This document shows positions 45,979-56,759 of a DNA stretch of 64,000 bases, piece by piece. The notes under the pieces are model-generated. The model did not search any database and was not told the origin of the DNA. It saw nothing but the letters and a program-made list of their open reading frames with translations. Position numbers and translations under genes: made by a program. The stretch is from contig CH003195.1 in NCBI GenBank assembly GCA_000149265.1, positions 169,225 to 233,224 on the forward strand. Reading direction: 5' to 3'. Origin of the DNA: Ciona savignyi (Eukaryota; Chordata; Ascidiacea; Phlebobranchia; Cionidae). The stretch's first letter is position 1. Every line of letters begins with the position of its first letter.

Positions 45979-48900
45979 TTAAAACTCATCATGGGAAAAG
46001 CTAGCTTGACTGAGTACATAACTTCGCGCGTCCATAACCAATCTACGAAACTCAGTCGGATCAAAGGAGAAATTCCAATATCTATGGTTCTCAGGATCGA
46101 ACTCCCGTTCTCTGGCGTTGTGTGACGTCATTTTATCGCCACGGCTCCACGTCATGTGTCGGACGCCACGCAGACGGGCGAGGTCACGAAAGCATTTCGC
46201 CTCGCAGTTATATCTGGGGTAATGTAATAGGCTACAAAATACATTTTTACCAGATCAAGTTTCGAACCCTTAATTTACTTAATTGATTCGTTTTTAAAAA
46301 GCATTGGCCCGACCTTTCCAATAAAACAATGTCGGTTGAAGGATTTTTCCAAAATGCAGTTACTTTTCGTTTTCTTAACCAATTTGTTAGTTATATATCG
46401 TCTCTTTGTTACATTAAAAAAATAAATAGCACAGACATTTAAAAAAGGCAGGATAAAACGGCAAAACTTCAGTTTAAACACGTTAGTAAATACATACGGC
46501 ATGTGGGGAAAAAAGTGCCTATGCCGTTAAACCTTAAATTAAGCATACTCTAGCACATTGCACAAAGGCGAGTTAACAAACTCACAGTTCAAAAGCGACA
46601 GCCCACGGAGGAAGGAACAAGAAATGAGTCAACCCAGCTCCGTGCATCCCTATGAATATATCGCTGTTGTGCGTCACCGACAACTGCTCTTTGAACGACA
46701 TTTTGTCCTGGCTGTATTCAACAACCTGTCGTTCGTTGTCAGGTTATATAAATATCAAATCAAAGGTGTTAAAACCTCGTAAGGGTAAGTAATCAAGCGT
46801 ATTCACCCTGTATTAATTCTAGCAACTTGTAATTTGAGGTATATCCTACCATACAAGGTTATTAAACCGTACTTTATACTCACGAAAATATAGGATAGGC
46901 TATTCGTGTTTTGCACGTAAATGGGAAACGAAAGGGGCGTTAACACACGGACAATCGTAAAATTACCTCTCGCCCAGGGTTGGGTTACCATTGGATATTG
47001 CTATGTGCTGTGTATAATTCAGCGATTTCCTTAATTTTTTAGAACCCATAATACCACTGGGTTCTGGAAATGTCTGTTAAGTGCCTTGCCCAAGGACACA
47101 ACCGACTCGCTAGCAGCCAGTTTCTTTCTTGCAGCCCTTCGGCTAAAATGTAACGCACTAACTCACCACACTATTCGATAGTACATTTAAATATAATAAA
47201 CCTACCGCAAACATACGCACTTTAATAGCTCATATATCGACTCTATGCACGGGTTACCTTGACAATATCCGTATATAAAGAAAATATAAATAAACCATCC
47301 ACATACGGATACGGTAATACATCAAACAACTCGACTGTGAGTACAAATTGTAATATAATACCTGTGTATACAGCCTTGCTTACTACCAACTAGAAATTAA
47401 ATGAATCACCCACACATACACTGTGGTAACTGCGACAAAACGGGTTACCATAGCTGTTGCAGTATGTTTTGTATGATTCACACGTTCCTTCAATTAAGTA
47501 AAACCCATAAATCCGCTCAGGTAATGTCCGTTTGCCTTGCCCAAGGACACAATCGACTAGCTAGCTACCATATTCTAACCCTTCGTCTGAAAGGGACGCA
47601 CTTAACCACCAGACTAACACGTCAGACAACCATACTCTTCCAATTAAAGGACACTGACTCCCACCTTTACGTCGAAGTCTGGAATATTCTCCAGGACTTG
47701 AATTAACTCGGCCTCGTTCATAATCTGTCTGTAAACTTTCCCCAAGTAATCTGGCTTCTTGGAACGGATGAGAAACGTCACTCGAACTCGGCCTGGTTCT
47801 GGTCCGTTCTGAGCGGGATTTTTCGAGCTGAGGTTGTATGTTGCACAATATGTGAGACCAGTGTTGGAAACTAGTAATCGTGGGTTTGAATCCAGGCCAG
47901 GTTTGGAAAACTAATGATCCTTGGTTTGAATCCAGGCTAGGGTTGGAAAACAAGAAATATTGGGTTTGAATCCAGGCCAGAGTTGGAAAACTAATTATCC
48001 TGGGTTTGAATCCAGGCTAGGGTTGGAAAACTAATAATCCTGGGTTTGAATCCAGGCCAGAGTTGGAAAAATTTTTATCCTGGGTTTGAATCCAGGCCAG
48101 AGTTGGAAAACTAATGATTAAATCTAGGCCAGGGTTGGAAAACTAATGATCCTAGGTTTAAATTCAGATAAGGCTAAAAAAATTAAGAATCGTAGGTTCC
48201 AATCCAGGCCAGGGTTTAAAAACATTTCATGTAATAAAATACAACAGAGACCATTACATACCTGAGTTATGTTCATCCTGTGTAGAAATAAATCTGAGAA
48301 TGATTTCATCATCCCCGAGCCTGAACAGTGGTTTTGCTGCGTAGATTGACATAAATTAACGAGATGATAATTACGACAATAAAATCCAGTGTTTTTATCA
48401 GGCTAAATTTTGAGCCCAAAATGGCGGTGCCAGTAAGACTTTTTATAACAAAATTGTAAATGTATTGGTCGCGTTAACCAATTGACCACGCAACTGTTTA
48501 TATTTATGTTATTACGTGGATGGAAAAATATTGGAGTTATTATCTTATTCCTGGGAGGGCATCGTGGGGTTACCGAAGTTATTGTATTGTGTTGTATATG
48601 ATTAGGGTGTTCGTAAATAATAGAAGTGGATATTACAAAGTTGTACATAATAAAGATTTGTGTTGATTTTTCCACCCAAACGATATAAAAATCCGATCTA
48701 ATTTGATTTTAAACATATACCAAATAAATCTAGCAGATTCAGACATTGTTAAGTATCATGCTGGGAAAGTGAAGCGACTTTTAATATTACCATATACTTA
48801 GCATAGCATAGAATAGGATAGGATATTCATGTTTATCCCCGTGATTGGGAAAACCAAGAAAGTTAACACACGGGCAATCGTCAGATCACCTCGTGTTACA

Positions 48901-51900
48901 ATGTTATCTTGATGCGTGATTTTGGTGCGTGCGTTGATTGGTAATTACCTGTCGCCTTATCTGTTAATACAAGCATTTTATATATATCGATGAGAGCCTC
49001 TGACTACAGGTTATCGAGACCCTGCCCAAAAGTGTAACACTCGCGCCCACCGTCGGGTTACCGGAGCTATTGCAGTGTGATGTGTATGATTTACATGTTC
49101 CTTCAATTTGGTAGAAACCATTAATCCGCTGGGTTAAGGCAATGTCCGTTAAGTGGCTTGCCACAACGGAGTAGCTAGCGAACAGTTTCGATTCTGCAAC
49201 CGTTCGGCTGAAAGGCGACGCACTTAATCACCAGACTAATATGTTGTACCAACGTTGTCTCACCAGCGGTGTGTTGTAAAATAACCCGAGAACCATTCGT
49301 GGCAAGAGAGAAAACATTGCCGACCGAACGCAGACCCGTTTGCCGAACCAATCTTGGATGCCAACAACTTCATGTTTGCTAAATACTTGCCATGACGTGT
49401 CGAAGTAGTCAATGTATTTGCGCGTCGACTGTGTGTAGGTTGATGGTTTTTAGGGGACAGGATAGGTTATAAGATATTCATGCTTATCTCTGTGAATGAG
49501 AGAACCAAGGAGGTTAACACACGGGCAATCGTTAGACTACCTCGCGCCCATCGTCGGGTTATACCGGAGCTATTGCAGTGTGATGTTGTATGATAACGGA
49601 GCTATCGCAGTGTGTTGTATATGATACACACGTTCCTTAAATTAAGTAAAACCCACATAAGCCGCTGGGTTCAGGCAATGTCAGTTAAGTGCCTTTCCCA
49701 AGGACACAACTAACTAACTAGTGACTAGTTTCGAACCTGCGTCCTTTCGTCTGAAAGGCGACGGACTTTACCACTACACTAAACTGTCGAACTTGGAACT
49801 TCGGGAAATTGACACTGAATAAGAAATCACAGTTATCGTATAACTCATGTGAGGAAAATCAATATATTCGGAGGATTTGTCCACGGCTATCGGCAATAAG
49901 AAACTAGAAAAAGTCGTATTAAGGGCAGTGAATGGATTCAAGAGGTTCGCATGTGTTCGGTCGAACCCGTTCTTGGAACGTCGGGATAATCACCGATCCG
50001 ATTCTTGCTTTTTTTACAGACATTAGGACTTTTAGGGAACCTGTTGTTAGTATAAGTACAATACAAAAGAGAACCTGTTTTTAAAATTTTGAATCCTATT
50101 ACTGATTAAGGCTCAGTATACCCCAACAATCACCCACTAACACCAGTAATCACCCGAGTACCTCAGTAATTACCCATAATATGGCCAAAAGCACCCAAAG
50201 CAGCAGACAACCAGGGCAGCTCAGCAGACGCCCAAAGTACCAGAACATTCTCTCCGCGCGACCCATGCTCACCCAGTCCCAGTTGACTATCAGGAAATCA
50301 TCATTAAAATCGATGGATTTGTTGAGATGTAGAGAGATGTACAGATTAAAGAAGTCGCAAAAGTGATGGTACATATTCTCGCCCTGGTCAAGCTTCATAA
50401 AAAACACCGGTTTGTCCACGAACAAGTCACATTGTTGGGCGCCTACGTCAGAAAAATGACGTAACTCCGAGAACCTTGTCAAAATATGAAATTTATGTTT
50501 TTTTGGACAGTAAAACATTTAAATAAAAGTAATGTCCGTACGGTTAGTCTGGCGGTTTAGTACGACGCCTTTCAACCAAAAGGTTGCACATTGGAAACTG
50601 GTCGGTAGCCAGTCGGTTGTGTCCGGCAAGGCAACGAACATTGCCCCAACACAGCGGATTATTGGGTTCTACCAAATAAAAGGAATGTTTCAATCATACA
50701 ATATGCCACAAATTTACAACCCTATTTAATTTTTACGTCGATCCTGTATATAGTGGTTTATTTGATAGATAGATCATGTTTGAATTAGCATATTGCGTTA
50801 ACATACGTTTGGACGATCAATATTTCAAAGGATGTTGTGACCGATAGTTTGTATAGCAACAAAATAGTATTAACCACACGTCACCACCACCATTTGTAAA
50901 ACTCATTTTAATTGTACCCTGTATTTATATGTGTATATACATGTGCAAGCAGGGTCTCTAGGCCTACCTATGTTATGAAAAAAACGGACAAAAACAACAT
51001 GTGTCCCTTTACGATTATTCAGGGCAATACTAAAAGAAGGGAAACTCCTCAACTGTGGAAATGAATTTCAGCCCTGCGCTAAACACTAATCTCAACCCCA
51101 GAACTAACCCCAACTCCAACCCCATGTCATGTTCAAAACTAACCCTAATGCCTTAATATTCATTTTAGAGTACAGTTTCCCTTCTTCCTGCTTTTCCCTC
51201 CTTTTAGTTTTCCCCGATTACTTACCATGCTCTTAACTCTCCGTTCAGGTTTGGTGTGTTCTGTCGTAACAATACATCTTTGTTCACGTCACAGTTCCCT
51301 CCCACCTCATGCGTGGACAATACGTCTTCCGGATGACGCGGCCACGCGCGTGACGCTGCGTGACGCAGATCAAGGTATAGGTGATGAGCTTGGCAGAACT
51401 GTAGTCTCCTGTTGAAGATACCTTGTCACCTCCAGCGAGAGTTTTATTACAGTGGTCGGTTTTTTCCGGAAACAACGAATCGATTCATGATGTTCGTTAT
51501 GTATCATTGCCGCAAATGAGAAAACGCAGAAGCGTAATCATAAGCTCAATTGTGATGCATTGCACGAGAGGTTTAAGTGTGTTGTATCTATTTATGACGT
51601 TTCCACGTTTTCGCTTCAATAAACCTTTGTAACAAGTGACTAGCGTTCAAACGTGGTACCTCTAATTAAATACTACATAGGATTGCTTGGATTGCTTACT
51701 ATACTTCGTAATTACAAAGGCCTTGGAGTAAACTTCTCTCATTAAAACAAAGATTAGAATATTAATGTTAGGGCTAGGGTTAAAGTTAGTTCTGGTGTTG
51801 AGATTAGTGTTTGGGACAGGGTTAGAATTACTTTTCATAGCAATCTAAGTGATCCAAGCGATGCAAGCGACCCCAGCGATCCAAGCGATACTGTAGTATT

Positions 51901-53835
51901 TAAAGGCACCTTTCAAACGCTGTGTACACGAAGACACACAACTTCGACAAACCCTGTGCAGTTCATAGAAGACCTCCTGACGTCACTTCCGTTTGTGGCG
52001 TTACGCTGTTTACAAATTTGAATTTCATCCAACTCATTCAAGCGGTTTCGTATGTAGCCAAAATCCCCCTGTGTAAGAAATATCCTGATGGGGTCATACT
52101 TCGTAAAATTAATATAATGGATTCGAAAGGGATTGGGTTCGATTCTCATAGCTGCTGCATGTTGTATAACTAATCGTATAAGAATAGGGTAATCATTTTA
52201 TCTCCATTATTGGAAAAAACACAAGGGCGTTGTAGCACGGGACAATTTTAAGACTAACTTCGTACCCATCATCAGGTTACCACAGCCTTTGAAGTGTGTC
52301 AAATACTATAGACTTGTTTCTATAGTTTTTGTTCTACGCATACCACTGGGTTCACGCAACGTACTGTAAGTGCTGTGCCCCAGCCAGTACATACCCACTT
52401 AGCTAAAGTTACTCTAACTTAGTACTATCTAACGGGCCATCCAAAAGTCACAACGGTAACCACACATTGTTAAATCTCCAGCAGCTGTGTCCGTAAGCGT
52501 AAGGTGTATGAGTAGGTACTTTTTAAAAGTCACATCGCATTATCAACCCGCTGTAGCACCCCAGAAACCCTACTATAGACATACAATACATAAAGCTGGT
52601 CGTATGGTCGTGTGGCCGAATGGTTAACGCGACCGATACATATACCGACTCTTATACAAAAAACGGTCCTGGTGACGAGCCAATCATGGATTCGGAACTT
52701 GGCAGGGTAAAAAAGCTACTTGTATTCGGCATGAACACATATTAACGTAACAGTGCGTGGTTTATGACGTACCTGATCATAAAATACAGCAGGGAAATCG
52801 TCCTGACAATCCGTCGGCCATGTGGGCTCAAAACGCGACGACGTGTCACAATTCTCTTCATAGCCCCAACATGACGGTTTGGGGGACTGTATAGTAATGT
52901 TGGTACAGGATAGGATATTCATGTTTATCTCCGTGAATAGGAAAACCAAGGGGGTTCAAACACGGACAATCGTCAGATCACCTCTACTATCTAGCGACCG
53001 GTTTCGCATCTGCAACTTTTTGATTGAAAGGCGACGGACGTACTTAACCGCCAGACTAACCGGTCGTTGAGCAACAATAAAGAAAGGGTAGGATAGGATA
53101 GGATATAGGATAGGATATTCATGTTTATCCCCGTGAATGGGAAAACCCCAGGGGTTATCACACGGGCAATCGTCAGATCACCTCGCGCCCATCGTCGGGT
53201 TACCGGAGCTATTGCAGTGTGTTGTATGTGATAGACATGTTCCTTCAATTTGGTAGAACCCATTAATCCGCTGGGTTCAGGCAATGTCCGTAAAGTGCCT
53301 TGCCCAAGGACACAACCGACTAGCTAGCGACCAGTTTCGCACCTGCAACCTTTTGATTGAAAGGCGACGCACTTAACCGCTAGACCATCGGGCCGGACGT
53401 AGGGGAGAAGGAAGGAATATGCTCGGTAAAACTAAATTAATTGCAACCCTAATTATACTGCAGAACTGCTAAACCTTACGCCCATTAACCTTCATTTTAA
53501 TTCGCAGTTTCCTTGCTCTCTTTTTTGTTTTTCCGTATTGGTGTTGAATATAATAATACACTATCCAGATACTGTATACCCGATTTGAGATCCTTGGGTA
53601 AAAACGAGGACCAATTTTCACTAAAATAACTAAGTAAGTCCAATTTTGAGATATGTAAATCCTTACTACTGCCTATTTTGATATACCGGTTACTATTTCC
53701 AGGCGAACTTACTTTGGGAAAGTTCGGTAACTCTTGTGGTTTCTTGTGCGCCAATATATTAGCATGCTTAAGTGGCAATCTCGTACTTAGCCCATTTGCG
53801 CAACCAAATACAACTGCTAGCACTACTGGTATCAT
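45979..53835 (-). CDS. eogt: EOGT-D: EGF-domain O-GlcNAc transferase (GT61), intact
   Basis: Fourth paralogue and closest relative of EOGT-C. Ten exons: 53835-53713, 52886-52773, 52068-51953, 51408-51226, 50474-50273, 49428-49264, 48336-48262, 47808-47665, 46725-46586, 46213-45979; 1,497 nt, 498 aa, all phases consistent. The ATG at 53835 opens a signal peptide ([15 protein letters not shown]). Family blocks are [62 protein letters not shown] and [17 protein letters not shown], ending in SHDEF, a KDEL-like variant. Exon 3 uses a GTTTGT donor. Exon 7 is divided by an extra intron at NITQ/NGPE. The intact LLPRM here is the reference that shows the EOGT-C deletion. TTTATT at 45915 may be its poly(A) signal. 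Confidence 0.92.
46888..47180 (-). mobile_element. SINE-A, diverged
   Basis: Duplicate of 33990-34290. Confidence 0.75.
47430..47625 (-). mobile_element. SINE-A, empty-site counterpart of the piggyBac insertion
   Basis: Reads CAGGTAATGTCCGTTTGCC without interruption where the EOGT-C copy has the 817-bp insert. A few bases including TTAA are lost here. Confidence 0.83.
47865..48220. repeat. 40-bp tandem repeat in the extra intron of EOGT-D
   Basis: About 9 units of the same repeat as at 35926-36320. Confidence 0.88.
48400..48495 (-). mobile_element. SINE-B, diverged
   Basis: Duplicate of 36515-36612. Confidence 0.5.
48811..48893 (-). mobile_element. SINE-A, tail part, EOGT-D only
   Basis: Continues at 49039-49245 after a 145-bp insertion. 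EOGT-C has no SINE here: TACTTAGCATATATTGTACC reads straight through. Confidence 0.85.
48894..49038. mobile_element. 145-bp insertion with TGTTACA inverted ends
   Basis: Starts TGTTACAATG, ends AGTGTAACA. CTCG is present on both sides (left 48890-48893, right 49039-49042), consistent with a 4-bp target duplication. It splits a SINE-A. Confidence 0.65.
49039..49245 (-). mobile_element. SINE-A, head part after the insertion
   Basis: CTCGCGCCCACCGTCGGG to CACCAGACTAAT, ending 19 bp from EOGT-D exon 6. Confidence 0.85.
49457..49795 (-). mobile_element. SINE-A with internal duplication
   Basis: Duplicate of 37339-37631, with the CGGAGCTATTGCAGTGTG part present twice. Confidence 0.83.
49926..50104. 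mobile_element. hAT-like MITE
   Basis: Duplicate of 37759-37906 with about 30 bp more core, including GGTTCGGTCGAACCCG. Confidence 0.78.
50531..50705 (+). mobile_element. SINE-A, EOGT-D only
   Basis: Head to the AATGTTTCAATCATACA block, upstream of exon 5; tail absent. EOGT-C lacks it at this place. Confidence 0.78.
51018..51215. mobile_element. MITE-B inserted beside the exon 4 donor of EOGT-D
   Basis: 198 bp with MITE-B ends. GATTA at 51013-51017 and 51216-51220 looks like a target duplication. EOGT-C has the uninterrupted sequence. The exon 4 donor begins at 51225, so intron 4 has only about 10 bases before the insert. Confidence 0.78.
51653..51911. mobile_element. MITE-A with target duplication
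   Basis: Flanked by TTCAAACGT and TTCAAACGC; duplicate of 40828-41069. Confidence 0.8.
52197..52390 (-). mobile_element. SINE-A, old and diverged
   Basis: Block order retained, many substitutions; a shortened counterpart is near 41646. Confidence 0.5.
52607..52710 (+). mobile_element. SINE-B copy
   Basis: Duplicate of 41934-42030, in EOGT-D intron 2. Confidence 0.65.
52903..53063 (-). mobile_element. SINE-A with shared internal deletion
   Basis: Duplicate of 42345-42504. Confidence 0.83.
53087..53397 (-). mobile_element. SINE-A, full length and well preserved, EOGT-D only
   Basis: Long (GGATA)n tail. EOGT-C reads from AGGAAGGGTA directly into AAAGAGAAGG at this place, so it is a young insertion. 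Confidence 0.87.
53400..53535. mobile_element. MITE-B, diverged
   Basis: Duplicate of 42524-42687, in EOGT-D intron 1. Confidence 0.5.
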
Positions 53836-53914
53836 ATTTACCGGCACCTACAATTGCTCAGCGCTACTATACGATACCTTTCTTTAGTATTCACCCACAC
53901 GGAACGGACTGTTT

Positions 53915-55020
53915 TAAACCGAAACAGGCCGTGTAACTTTAAACGGCTGTGCTTTGCTAATGAGATAGCTCAAACTAATTTCTTACTACCCTATGCTTTT
54001 GAGCTATACCAGATATATGTGTTGAGTGTTTCTTTTTAAAGGAGATTCGTACAACTTAAAACGGAGTTTTTATGTTTTACCTTGGATTTATGACTGGGTA
54101 TAATGAACATGTTTGAGTGTTTTTAACGACTCTCGTTTTGCCATTTTTCTTGTTTCTGTATTTATTATTCATGTGATTTTGTTTTCTTATAAAAAGAAAA
54201 AAAATAAGAACCCTAGAATGGTTATTTGGTACTTGGTTAAACGCTTTATCCCGTGATATCAAGGCAAAACCAACGAATCAATATCGTATCCTATTGAATA
54301 CAAAACATCAAACAGTAGTCTAAAATCTGCTATTGTACATCAGTAACTTCTGCTTGTTTACATTGTTTGAGCACTATTGGCACTAGCGGCTGAATTCCTA
54401 GTAATATAGCCTCGTAAATTGCCAGCCAGGTTACTACCATATTTTGTTATTTTTTTCTTTTATGAGAAGCACATAAAAAACGATTATATTAAACGCAAAA
54501 ACAGAACGGGTAAATGAAAAAAACAAAAAAAAGATATGCACAGTTTAAGGGCATTGATTTATAAAAACTGTTTAAATTATATGAAAAAAGATTAGTAATT
54601 AAATAGCTTCAGTTTTCGATTAAAACAAGCACCCGGCTTTAGCAATAATTACTACGACGTACAAAACCTATCAGACCCAGCAGTTTTCACAAAACGAACT
54701 GTTACTCAAAATCCTGGCATAGTAAGTCTTAAATTTTTTTAAAGCTACGCAACCTTAACGAAAACCTCCAAATTTGACCCAACAAAACAGCTAGGAAATG
54801 CACAATAAACACCTTTATTTTACAAAAAACTATTCCGTAATTACAAAACTTCCCATCACCAGCCAGTACTTGTTGCGAACATATTCAAATCACCTAACAG
54901 GCGGCAGAGTATTACCAAAACACACTAAAGGCCTTTTATCATACAGTGTTATTACGGCAGTAGTTTAAAGGTATTGCGGGTGGGACTGATTTGCAGTCTT
55001 TCAGTTAAAACGATAGAACA
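53915..55020. other. Upstream region of EOGT-D, no gene seen
   Basis: AT-rich. A member of the minor TTCGTTTTGCCAT-type repeat lies at about 54110-54200. The EOGT-D promoter should be near 53.9-54.1 kb; I see no clear TATA motif. Confidence 0.45.
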
Positions 55021-55024
55021 TCCT

Positions 55025-55150
55025 ACCAAGTGATGGGATTCAAGAGGTTCGCATGGGTTCGGTCGAACCCGTTCTTGGAACGTCGGTATAATCACCGATC
55101 CGATTTTTGTTTTTTTCACAGACATTATGCCTTTTAGGGAACCTGTTGTA
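55025..55150. mobile_element. hAT-like MITE, half element
   Basis: AGTGATGGGATTCAAGAGG through GGGAACCTGTTGT, then replaced by SINE-A sequence. Confidence 0.65.
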
Positions 55151-55169
55151 GGATAGGATATTCATCATC

Positions 55170-55312
55170 TCTACCAAATTAAAGGAACAAGTGAATAATA
55201 CACAACAAACTGCGATAGCTCCGGTAACCGACGATGCGCGAGGTGATCTGACGATTGCCTTTGTGTTAACATCCTGGGTTTTCCCATTCACGGGGATAAA
55301 CATGAATATCCT
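55170..55312 (+). mobile_element. SINE-A, 5'-truncated
   Basis: Preceded by a 15-bp inverted tail piece (GGATAGGATATTCAT), so a small rearranged pair. Confidence 0.75.
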
Positions 55313-55524
55313 TTCCATCTATCTTATCTATCGACTATTCACCTCTCAGATATTCTATCGAACCAACCACTACAAGCTGAAGCTGTGCTTTGTGTATTTC
55401 CGTTAAAATGGGTTGGAACAAATGTACAACAATATCAATATTCGGGCAACCTGTAACAATAGTGATTTGCTCAAAAAGCACAAACTTCAATCCTGAATAA
55501 TAGTAATAATGACATTATTATTGC

Positions 55525-55960
55525 TCTCCATGACGTCATACACGATATTATGACGTCATAAAACACTGTTCGATTTGATCACGTGAACACCAGCGGGCGG
55601 GCAAGAGTGAGTTGTGTGAAACGATGTGAAAATAAGCTGCTCATCACTATGACGTCATTGTTACGTCAGTGATGACGTCACACAGTAAGGCTGAACACTG
55701 GTAATGTGGAGAGGCCGTTAGCGGGCGCTCTCCGCAATAAATATGAATGGCGCCGCCTAACAAAAGGTGTCCATCGGTGGCCATGGTAACGCATGACGTC
55801 ATCAGCGGTAGCTAGGACAAAGAATGTCGTCATCTAGATGCTCTCCGGGTAGATTTGCGACCGTCGTGACGTTTCTGTGTAACAATCAGAAATAATCTCC
55901 CGCAGCCGATTATTACGTCATTGAGTGGATTATTACGTGATGTCAGTGGTCGACGTCGGA
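55525..55960. promoter_or_regulatory. Candidate regulatory cluster: five TGACGTCA sites and an X-box-like motif
   Basis: TGACGTCA, the palindromic CREB/ATF site, occurs exactly five times between about 55530 and 55800, with related sites (TTACGTCA, TGATGTCA) around it. At about 55778 GTGGCCATGGTAAC, close to the RFX X-box, stands a few bases before one such site. The stretch is more GC-rich than its surroundings and free of recognised transposons. It lies between the diverging EOGT-D promoter and the end of the GRK gene. Confidence 0.4.
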
Positions 55961-56329
55961 AGTGCAACACGACTACAAAACGAAAGAAATCAATCAACTA
56001 AGGCATGCGGATGGGGGCGTTAGTTGATATGCAAATTAGGAAACCAAAATTTAGTGGCAAACGTTATTTCATGGTACCAACATACAAAGTTTTTATCCTA
56101 TGGTTGGGTTTTGGGGGATCTTGACTGTCGTCCCTGCACTAACAAACATTGCCTTATGGATTTTTCGAACTTGTATCCAATATATTATTCACTGCAATAG
56201 CTCCGGCAACCGGACAAGAGATCTAGCAGTGGACTGTTAATTACCGCATGTCATAACTACTGACTCCTGCTTTTGTCCGGCACCAGGATAAAAAGAAGTT
56301 TGTCCATCGAAATAGCTGCTTTCCAAATC

Positions 56330-56485
56330 GGTTGGTTCCTTCGGCAGGTCATTTAACGAACATTGCCCGAACCCAGTGGATTAATGGGTTCTACCAAAAT
56401 GAAGGAATGTTTGTATCATATACAACATATTGCAATAGCTCCGGTAACCCGACGATGGGCACGAGGTAATCCTGACGATTGCCCT
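56330..56485 (+). mobile_element. SINE-A, partial
   Basis: CCCAGTGGATTAATGGG to ACGATTGCCC; preceded by sequence shared with 58930-59000 (CAGGATAAAAAGAAGTTTGT). Confidence 0.7.
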
Positions 56486-56759
56486 CGAAATAACATGCAT
56501 TACGGATCTTAACTAGGTAATAAGTTGTCCCAAGCTGCCCTTTCTATAGTCCACAACATATAAAATATTATGCAAAATGGCGAAACGAATATAAAATTAA
56601 AATAAGCGAAGGGTTGATGTCACAGATGTACAAATGTTGCAGATTAAACTTTAAAATAATTAAAGGATTACTGAACCGTAATGCATGCGTCATATATCTC
56701 ATGTACATGTAATACTGGAGATGTATCAACAGGCAATCTTAAAGTACAAGCAGAAGTAA

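Larger units (their letters stand above)
43550..53910. repeat. Segmental duplication, distal block
   Basis: Second copy of the 30.54-43.06 kb block, carrying EOGT-B' and EOGT-D. Confidence 0.9.

Noticed and set aside
47809-47832. Upstream acceptor for EOGT-D exon 7b (CCTCAG before CTCGAAAAATCCC)
   Set aside because: It gives the wrong phase and is not present in EOGT-C; the acceptor CGCTCAG before AACGGACC keeps the frame and matches the EOGT family.
53497-53712. Continuation of the frame after EOGT-D exon 1
   Set aside because: GTAAGT follows the homologous exon end, the downstream sequence is a diverged MITE-B, and EOGT-C uses the same splice site.
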